Translations under genes and position numbers: made by a program | The notes under the pieces: model-generated | Told to the model about the DNA's origin: nothing | The model's database searches: none | The model's input: the letters and a program-made list of their open reading frames with translations, nothing else | Source of the DNA: an uncultured Schlesneria sp. | Lineage (GTDB): Bacteria > Planctomycetota > Planctomycetia > Planctomycetales > Planctomycetaceae | Direction of reading: 5' to 3' | Length of the DNA stretch: 41,907 nt | Assembly (NCBI GenBank): GCA_903904835.1 | Contig: CAIVEI010000104.1 | Coordinates: forward strand, 1-41,907 | In this document: positions 25,842-35,800 of the stretch, one piece after another | Layout: the number at the start of each line of letters is the position of its first letter | Position numbering within the stretch: the first letter of the stretch is position 1

Positions 25842-26822
25842 ATGACTCGACATATCTGTCTCATGGCTGCAGCACTGTTTTTTGCCGAACTACTCGTCAA
25901 TCCGGAAGCGAAAGCTGGCGGCCTGACGGTCAGCCTGACTTTTGATTCGACTTTTACATCGAGTTTTGGCGCGAATGCGGCTCAAGCGGAAGCCGCTGCA
26001 AACTATGCCGCGCAACAATTTCAAAATCTATTTGTTGATCCGGTCAAAATTAACATCACCGTCAGCGGTGTCTCGGATACCAGTATCTTTGGTCAAAGCA
26101 GCAGCTCGCTTCTTGGTTATTACAGCTATACTCAGATACGCACGGCCTTAGTTTCGGATGCAAAAGGGGCAAATGACGCTGCAGCGATCGCAAGTCTGCC
26201 AGTTAAAGATCCAACGGCTGCAAACGGCGCCTCCGATTTTGTCACGACGCGAGCAGAAGGCAAAGCCATGGGTTTGATTGCCAGCGATTCGACAAATGAT
26301 GGTACGATCAAGTTTGGTGCTGGTTACAATTGGACATTCGATCCGGCAAACCGCGCCGTCTCAGGAAAATACGACTTCATCGGTGTCGTCGAGCACGAAA
26401 TCTCTGAGGTCATGGGTCGTCAGGGAATCACTGGTGGCAACCTCGGTAATGGAGGCCCCGATTTCGATCCGCTTGATCTGTTTCGCTATACCGCTGCTGG
26501 TGTTCGCGGCGCCAGCAATAATGGTGCGGGGGTCTACTTCTCTACCAATGGAGGTGTGACCAATCTGATTACTTACAACAACGCCGCATCCAACGGGCTT
26601 GATACCGCAGACTGGGCAAGCGGTCAGGGAAATGATGCGTTCAACCAGTATTCGAACAGTGGAGTGCTCAACGGGATCACTGCCGTCGATCAACAGCAAA
26701 TGGACGTGATCGGTTGGGATCTTGCTTCAAACGTCCCTGAGCCAAGCAGCTTAAGCCTGATCGCTATTGGCGCGATCGGTTATTGTGCTTATTACTGGCG
26801 AAGCCAGCGGGCCACGCCTTAA
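25842..26822 (+). CDS. PEP-CTERM metalloprotease-like protein (HEISEVMGR type, NF038122-like)
   Basis: 326 residues. Signal peptide MTRHICLMAAALFFAELLVN to about residue 26. The exported domain ends in GVVEHEISEVMGRQGITGG (about residue 185), the zincin-like HExxE motif of a family of PEP-CTERM-sorted putative metalloproteases, with DPLDLFRYTAAGVRG and DQQQMDVIGWDL downstream. The C-terminus NVPEPSSLSLIAIGAIGYCA then YYWRSQRATP is the PEP-CTERM sorting signal (PEP, membrane span, basic tail). AAAGGA precedes the ATG. Proteolysis is predicted from the motif only. It ends 9 bases from the convergent giant gene with no terminator between them. Confidence 0.85.
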   Translation: MTRHICLMAAALFFAELLVNPEAKAGGLTVSLTFDSTFTSSFGANAAQAEAAANYAAQQFQNLFVDPVKINITVSGVSDTSIFGQSSSSLLGYYSYTQIRTALVSDAKGANDAAAIASLPVKDPTAANGASDFVTTRAEGKAMGLIASDSTNDGTIKFGAGYNWTFDPANRAVSGKYDFIGVVEHEISEVMGRQGITGGNLGNGGPDFDPLDLFRYTAAGVRGASNNGAGVYFSTNGGVTNLITYNNAASNGLDTADWASGQGNDAFNQYSNSGVLNGITAVDQQQMDVIGWDLASNVPEPSSLSLIAIGAIGYCAYYWRSQRATP

Positions 26823-26831
26823 TTCAGAGTC

Positions 26832-29800
26832 TTATTTCGGCAGCCGTTGTTCCAGTTGCCGGATTTCGTTCGTAACGTTGTTGAATCTGGAATGCCACTC
26901 AGTCTTGTTCAATTTGTGAAGCGACTCTTTTGCCGCTTCCCATTTCTGCTCATGGACCTGCGCTGCGGCCAGTTTTAACAGTCCCGTAGGTTCAAGCTTT
27001 CTTAGCTTCGCCACCTGTTCCCAATGGGGGATTGCTTCGCTCCAGCGATTCTGATTCTGTCTTAGCTCGGCCATTGCCGCGTGGGATTCCGATTCGTTAG
27101 GAGCCGACTCGATAATCGATGTCGCTGCGCGCTCGGCTTCCGCTTCGTTGTCTTTCAGCCGCGAAGCAAGTTGCTGATAGAGCGTCAGATCATGACGTTG
27201 GAGTTCAATTAACTTCAGCAACTGATCCGTTGCAGCAGCCTTGTTCTGCGTAGCGTCATAAAGGGCGATCAGCGCCTGATGCGTCGCTTTGTCGTTCGGC
27301 TGAAGTTCGATGGCAATTTTGTATTGCTCGATCGCTTTGGCGTGCTCGTTTTTTTCCTGGTAGGTGTCGCCAATGGCTTTTCTAAGAATCGGGCTGTCCT
27401 GTCCTGTTTTCATCGCCTCGGAATCCAACTTTCGAACGTAGTCATCCAGGTCTGAAGCGGCCCGCAGTATGGACTTCAAATTGGTCAATGTGTGTTTTCG
27501 TTGCTCATGACGGGCGTCCCAGCAAACAATCGCCGCAGAGGCTGCGGTCACTGCGGCTTCGGTATGTTGAAGGTTCGATTCGGCGGATGCCAGAGACACA
27601 TAATAGTTCGACAGTTCGTAGTCATTCAGACCACTTGCCGGTTTGGATCTCTGATGAAGGGCGATTGCTTCTGTGAGACAGGTTACAGCCTTTTCCCACT
27701 CTTCTGCGTCTTCGCAACCTTGTGCGAATTGGGCGATATTCTCCACCGTCCAGCGACCGGCCTGATGGAAGTGGGAGTCCGTCTGCTCGATCAAGCGGCT
27801 CAACTGTTCTGGCCGTTCCGAATGGAAGTATGCCGCCATGAGTTCAGTCCGATAGTTCATGTCATCGGGACGAGCGACGACCAGTTGTTCGAGGATCGGA
27901 ATCATCTCGGCATAACGGTCTGCCTCACGCAACCAGTCAACCAACTCAACTTGTTCAGTCTCGTTAAGCAACCCATTTCCATGAGCGATCAGCATGATCT
28001 CGATCGCTCGCGATTCAAGCTTCAATCCGTTGTGAAGGTAGTTAGCCACGGCTGTCGCTCGGCGACCGGAGGTGCGTCGCTCGTTCAGGACTGCTTCCGC
28101 AGCCTTTACAAATTCCAAAGTTTTCTCAGCCCAGAAGAAGCCAGAACCCGTATGGTAAATGTGCTGATAGCTACCCTCGCCCCTGCGTAGCTCCTTCTGT
28201 AACTGTGTGACCGCAAGCCTCAGCAGTCGATCATCAAGATCCGTCGTTCCGATGGCTTTCCGATAGTGAGCCAGTTGTGTCCCCAGCGTGCTCCAGGAAT
28301 TCTGCCATTGAATTTCGAGCCGCTGTGGCCATTGTTCGATCCTCTCGACGACGAATCTCAGCCCGAGCTTCGGTTCAAGGGTTGAACTGATCGATTGCAG
28401 GATGGTCGAAACGGTTTGTTGGTATTGAAACTGTTGCTTTGGCAATATTTGAGGCAACGTCTTAAACGCGAACTGTGTGACCGTTTCGACCGTTGCAGGA
28501 AGTTTGTGTCGGTCCGCGATATCGAACGTGGTGTTCAGTCGCGCAACCAGATTATACCGGACCGTTTCGTCAGACGCCGCGAAGAGGTCTTTAATCGTCA
28601 GGTCGACGATTGGTTTAAAGAGATTGACACGTCCGGTGCCGATCGACACGGCACCATCATGTTCCAGAGCGTGGTTGTAAAGCGTCATCAAGCGATCGTT
28701 CAGCCACTTGCGTTGCTCGTCATTCGCAGGACGGGCAATCTGTTTCTTTAAGATCGCTTCGCCGGCGGCGTGCCGGTTGGCCCCTTCGAACATCTGAGCA
28801 TAACGACCCAAGTATTCGTTATCGGCGTATGGCCAGATCCCGTTGTTCGCTTGAAGATAACTTTGATACTCGGCTTCCATTGTCTGCAGCGCCTCGTTGT
28901 GGCGACCGTAATTCCAGAAGAGTATCTGACACAGATTACTGGTCATCTTCAGATGGTCGCGCGAGCCGACTGGTACCAGGGGGATCAACTCTCGCAGTTC
29001 CCGGATCTGTTCGGCCGTCAATCGTTCATCTGTAAACCCGCCCAACCGCTGCAGAAAATCCGACATCATGAGCGGCTCGCCCTCGGTCCACGTCCGCTGA
29101 AATGCCCGTTGAAGAGCCGCCAGACAGGCGTCGACGTGCGGGCCTGGCTGGTTCAGAATTTCCGCTGATTTCCGTTCGACGGCCGCCTCCAGCAGGTCCA
29201 AGGCACGAAGGTCTGTCGCGGTCAGTTCCCCTTCTCGCAATTTCTTGACGCGAGCCAGGATCTCGTCGGCGGAGGCTTCATTTCGCAATTCGTCCAACAT
29301 TCGGATTCGCAGCGATTGAATAAACCCATACGACTGTTGTGGCGAACGCCCCAAGACTGCGTCCGGCAACATTTGTAGCAAGCGGAAGTCGCGCAACGCA
29401 GCGTAGAGATTTCGTAGTTGATAGAGATAAGCTTCCGGCTGAGCCGATTTCTTGAAAATCGCCTTCAGAGCGAACAGTGTATTTTCATCGAGTTCGCTGG
29501 GGAGCGGGATATTTGTCTGTTGCCAGCGATTATGCACCTGATTAAACATCTGCGCAAGAGCATGCTCCGGCATCTGTAAGAATGCCTCAATCCGCGTTCG
29601 CTCATAATCATCGCGACGATTGACGACCAGATACCAATCCGCCAGAGACCGGTAATCGGTTGCCGAAAGCAGGTGATTACGTTCACACGCTTCAAACAGT
29701 TGAATCGCCTCGTCCAGTTTGCCTCGTTCAGCAACAATTCGTGCCAGCGATTGACGCCAGGGGCCAGTCGAGACGTCAGCTCGAATCCATTCCCGCAGTT

Positions 29801-32800
29801 CTTTCTCTAACTGCTCAGGTCGATCAAGGGCGACCAGTACACGGAACTTCGTCATCCGCCAGAACGCGGTGAAGTCTTGAGATGCGGAAGAATCATCTTT
29901 CGTCGTTTGTGCGATCCCCAAAGCAATTCCTGAGTCGATGTATTTCAAGAGACGCTCAACGCTCTCGCGTGAAGCCTGTTTTCGCGTTGCCAGATACATG
30001 ACCATCGCAAAGGCCCGCTGGCGAACGACCGCGTCGAAGAATTCCTGCTGGCTGCGAAGTTCTTCCTGGACCAGGAAGTCTTCGGAAACATCTTCGGGTG
30101 AATCCTCTTCGAGCTTGATGACAGGCATGACAGGGATCTCGCCAAGGATCTTCCAGCACTCGGCCTCAACGCCCGCGACGTTCTGGTCCACCTGAAGATC
30201 AAGCCAGTATTGTTCGATCCTTAGCCCGACGCGCAAGCGAGGGATCTTATCTTCGTCATCGTTTTTGACGGCTTCCTGAGCCAGCCGAGCCGACAGTCCG
30301 ATCCGTGCCGATTTTCGAATATCGGCCTTCTTTAACGCAATCTCCTTCCGTGTCAGCTTATCCTGGGCACCTTGATCGCTCAGTTGCCGCTCGGCCGCTG
30401 CGACGCGATTGGTGAGCATCGCGTCAACCAGACGCATCAATCCGTTCATCTGGGTCGACATCTGATCGACCGGCTCAGCCAGTTCAGACAGTTCTCTCCA
30501 TCGTGCAAACGCCTCTTGCTCGATCTCTTCGGTCCAACTGGTCGTCAACAACGTTTCGAACAGTTTCGAGACATATCCTGGCTGATACGTACCGTCAGTG
30601 GTTGCAATCCGATCGCGCAGAAACGGAAGCAATTCCGTTTCCCTAAAGCGGCTCGCATAAATTGTTCGAAGTGTTTCACCTAATATATGACGCTCAGCTT
30701 GATCTTTCGTGGAACTCCAGCGAGCCCTTACTTCGTCGGCAATCGGTTTCCAGATTTCTGACGGAACTTCTGTTGCATCCAATTGCCTGCGGCCATTGAT
30801 CGGCTTTGTCAGTTGTAGGCGACCCGAAAGCGTCCAGCCAACGAGCGTCTCGATTTGAACGGCGTTTAACTTGGCTAACTCCGTCTGCAACATCATCAGC
30901 CATTCGCCTCGCAATTGATCGCCGACATCGGAATGACCGAAGTAATGGTTCGAGACGCAGCGTTGGACGACATCAAAATGATGCGGATGGCGAACGAAGA
31001 ATCTTGCCGTTTCCGCCAGCGGTTCATACCAGCGTTCTTCCATTCGCTGGAAATTGATCTGAAAGAGTTGGCCGTTGGCAAAGTTGATCGCCGAATCCAA
31101 TCGAGCTCGCTGGACGGCGGACATCTTTCCGTCGACCTGGGCATCCTTCAGCCATTGGTCAGCCAGAGCGTAAGCCCCTTCAAGCTGATCGTTATAGATC
31201 ATCGCCGACAGATGCCGTGAGTACGCCGAGTCAAACGATCGTGATTCAGGGTTCTTTTTGATCCAGTCCGACGTCCATTCCAGCAAACCGGCCCAGTCGG
31301 CCTGTTGGCTGTAAAGACCAGCAATTGCAACTCGTAAAGAATCCTCCTCGGCAATACTCCTTTCTGGCCGCGCAAGTTCTTGTCTCAACCGCGCATGAGC
31401 CGCAGCGAATTGTCCGGCAACGGCCAACTTCTGCGCATAAGATTCCTGGCGGTAATTGTCCCATGGATTTGCCATGGCCATCGCCCGGCGAAGTTCCAAA
31501 GCCTCTTCAACTCGACCGAGCCCCTCCAGGCTGGCGATTTCCCGGTCATTCCAGTCCAGCGTGATCTCGTTTTGAATCGCGTCGCTCGCCCTTGAATCGG
31601 CAAGTTCCGGCACTTCCTTAAACTTCATTAGCGGCGCCAAACGTAAGGAGTATGCTCGTGCGTAAACCGGTTTTAGTGATTGATGCAGTTGATAGTGCTC
31701 GGGACCTGCGACGAGTGAATTTGCGATACCGATAATGTGATCGGCGAGGAAAACGTCGTCCTGTGCTGGAGCGGCAGCGAGCCGAACCGCCTCATTTGTC
31801 AGTCGCTGCATCGCCTCTTCGTTGCGCCGGATCGTGGCGAGGAGCACGGTCCGAATCCAGCGATTCCCTGGTTTATCGGCGGACAGCCTTTCCATGGCAT
31901 CGAAGTGCTTCCACATTTCGTTCCACTGCTGCAGTTGCGCGTTATACAGAACCATTGTCAGGAAATCGTCGAATGTGGCCGACCCATCAACGACCTTCTG
32001 TCTTGCGACGCGAAGCGGAACTGTAGGGTAATGAATGAATTGAACAGTCGGTTTCGCTGCTAACTCAACACTGATTCGTTCGGCGAATTTTTCTTTCGTC
32101 AGAAGGTCAATTTCGATGCGTGTCTCGGATATTGGTCTTCCTTTTTCATCCGACGTAACGACCTTTGTTGCCCACCATGACCCCGCCGTTTCCACAAAGT
32201 CACTGTAGATCGTTTGCTCGACAAGTTGTTCGTCTTGATGCGCCGAGCGACTCAGGACCACATGCCGCGCGGTATCGATGGTAAAACGGAGTTGTGACGC
32301 GGCGTTCTTGTTCATGAGGACCAGCGCTGCACGATTGTCCCCGTCGGGTTCAACACTTGCGGTATGCCAGGAGTGCACTTGGAACAATGGCGACAGAGAA
32401 AAATCCGCCAGCCCTAGCGGGGGCGATTGCAATTCCGTGGCGACTGAGGCGCGGCTGCGTCCCAACAGGAACGCCAGTGAATAGATCCCTCGTTCGTTTG
32501 AATCACAATAGTTGACCAACGTCTGTTCGCGAGGATTATGTGCGGTCGTCAGCCAGGCGGTCGGCGAATAAAGTGCCAGATCGATGCGTCGTCCGGTCGA
32601 TCGGTTCCAGCGTGGATCGAATGTCTCGACTCGCCGCCGCAGTTCAATCCCACCCTCCAGTTTTAACAGAGACTCCGTCCGGAGCAGGCTTTTGACCAGT
32701 CGAATCGATTCCGGCGACCACGTTTCCGGATCTTTCGTATTTTTCGGCCGTTTCGCTGGCGTCGGTTCCAGCGATGGAAAGAGTGTGTTAATCCAGGATG

Positions 32801-35800
32801 TATAGTCCGTCTGTTGTTGAGCGTTAGCGATCCTCCTTCCCAGGTAAGCCGGCTTGCCCAAGCTCTTGCGGGAGGCTTCGCCAGCGTTGGCGGAAGTTCC
32901 GAGGATGTCCGTCCAATCGGATTCGGATTTTTGAATCCGGCTCTTCGTCAGCTTGTCTTGGAATTGAGAGATATCCAGTTCAAATCCTAAACCTTCAGCG
33001 GCCTCTTGCCGCCCGGGCGACTCATCAAGGCTTCGCCTAACCTCGGGCAAATCTTTTCTGACTGCAGGTAGTCCTTCGTTAAGGCCGAGCGACATCGGCT
33101 CTTCACGATCATTGATGGAGTTCGATATCGTCGAACGCAAGTCCGCCCGGCCATCAGCGCTGGAAGAAAGAACGGACAAATCTTCGACTTCGAGTCCGCT
33201 GACTCTGTCGATGAGGATATTCGATTCGGGGAAGTCCATGTCGCCGTCGAGTTCGCTCCCCATCATTCCCCCACCCATCATTCCCCCACCCATCATTCCC
33301 CCAGCGAAGCCTCCACCACCCATGCCGCCGCCCATGCCTCCCATTCCGCCGCCACCCATCCCCCCAAAAAAGTCCTCTTTGCGACTCCTCGACGACGAAA
33401 AACTTCTGGGGCTGGCCAAACCGACGATCGTCTGCGGCTCCTGCTCAAACACCTCCAGATTGCGGCCCAGGCCGGCGAGACTCTTCAATACTTGACGTCG
33501 GATACCGATTCGCCAGTCGCCAGCACGCTTCATCAGCTGTTGCAGCAACTCGTAATTCGCGTTGTCCCGGCCAGCCGCGAAGAATCGCTCGCCGTCCCGC
33601 ATCTCGTATCGACGCTGCACTCCGAATCGCTCGCGGTCGGCATCTGTTTCAAGCACCAGCAGCGACGTGAAGGGTGTAATAATGTGAAACTCTTCCGACA
33701 GCCGAATGATCTCGTCGTGAATCAGGCTGCTGGGACCTTGAGCCAGCAAGTGATCGAGGTGTGCTCGGCCCCACAATCGAGGAATAAACGAATTCCCTTC
33801 TTCAGCGTCGTTGAACGAGATTCGGGCGGCAAATTTCACTCGTTCCGTTCCACGCAGGCCCGTGACGATCACTTCTCCTTGCTGATCGGCCTTTCCACCA
33901 GACGCAAGCTCGGGAAGATATCGTCCGACTAGAATCTGCTGAGTCCCCGCCGGCACGTTCGGCAATCGACCCGGATAAACCGCCGCCACTTTGATCCCGC
34001 GAAACTCGACGTTCACGTCTCGTAATCCGGGCTGAGCCACTTCGGTCAACCATTCCCGAGCAACAACCGATGGCGTCTGCTCACCACCGATCGCCCGCAC
34101 CGAACCATTGCCCACGCTGGCGATTCCGTTCAGCACAATCGATTCGTAAGAGTTGCCGACACTGACTGCGTGAAATGCGAGCGGACTTTGTTGCACCGCT
34201 CCCCGGTTATCAGCACCGCTATGAGTCTGGCCAACCGCTTTAAACCGCTCACCCAGCCGTTTCACAAATGCCGCCGGATCGGTATCCCCGGACGAAACGA
34301 TTCCATCACCGATATAGACTATCTGAGTTCCCGGTACAGCCTTCTTCAGCACGTCGTCAAACGCCCGATCCAGGTTCGTCCAACCGAGCGACACTCGTTC
34401 GTTCAGAAAATTGATCGACTCCGCGACATTCTCGGCAGTTGGTGGTAAGGCTGTTTCGCTCGCCCAGACAGTTCCTACATCACAGGCCGCGATCCGGTAT
34501 CGATCATCAGGCCCCAGCGACGCCAGTACCGTGTTCACAAAGTCGGTTTGCTGCCGTCGTTTTTCGGAATCCATCGACGCCGATGTATCACAGAGGAAGA
34601 CAATGTTCAGCGGATTGCCGTCCGGAATCAATTCATTCAATCTGGTGCCCCCATCCCGGTTAAAAGGGGGAGTGATCTGCACCAGGAAATAGCCGTCGTC
34701 GCCTCGCCGATGAGGCACGACAACCACGTCCGACTGCTGCTGATCGACCTCGCACACGACTTCAAAATCGCGAGTCGGCGTGTATTCCTGAGCGACGAAC
34801 TCCACCTGAGCCGAATGAGCCGTCTGCTGGCTTCGAACGGAATGAGTCGGACATGTGACACTCTTCAATGCCAGGGCTGAATTGACCGTAACTGTCAGCG
34901 AAAGTTCACGAAGAGGACTCGTCCGTAGCAGGTCGCTTCTCAGCCCATACCCGTATCGATAGCGGTTCCCTTTCAGAGGGAGAACTTGCGTGTGGACAAT
35001 CTTGATCCGCTTCTCGGAATGAGGCTCAATCGGGAAGACGCGGGCTTTAAAAATATTGCCGCCGGTCCATTCAAGTAAGCCGGGATCGCGACGTTCGCGC
35101 AGGATCGTTTCATAAATTTCCCGGGCACGCTGTTTCTCGACGACGTCCGCTTCAATCAGGTCGTTGCCGATCCACATCCCAAAGCCACTGATCGAAGCAT
35201 CCTGTGGCAACGGAAAATGAAAAACCCCCTCCAGTCGCGAATCCGTTCGATTCACGAACGATTCTTCGATCGTCGTGCGAGCAATCTGGTCGCGAATCTC
35301 GACCGAAACCTTGTGGTAGCCAACCGTCAGCGGCTCGTTTCGACCATCGGGAAGAGTAACGATCAGCGAGCCAATCGATTCGTTGGTCGTTGTCCCTTCA
35401 AACCCCGCCAGCCAGACAGGCGTTTCCGGTACATCGACCAGTTTTTCGTCACGGTCGACCCGCACCAGTTGCTTGACCCCCGCCTTGAAAGCTCGACTCC
35501 CTTCACGAGGAGCCAGCAACGTGAATTCGCCTGTTGTCTCGGCCTTGACCGCATCAGTCTTGTCAGGCGGCTTTGGAGTCGATTCCAACTTCACCTGAAC
35601 GACCCCTTGATGCACGCGAGCCTTCGTCGGTGAGAGGCACTCAACCAACGTGCCGGGTCCCAGTGTCAATTCGACATCCGACGAAAGTACGACTTTGACA
35701 GCGTTCGCGCCACGCAGTTCCGTACGCAACCAGTCACCCGGTTTCAGTAATGTCTCTTGCGAGATCGGTGTCCAGCGTTTCGCCAGCATCGGACGCAGCC

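Noticed and set aside
33112-33495. Proline-rich plus-strand frame
   Set aside because: It is the antisense of the Gly/Met-rich linker of the giant gene; its prolines are just the complement of glycine codons.
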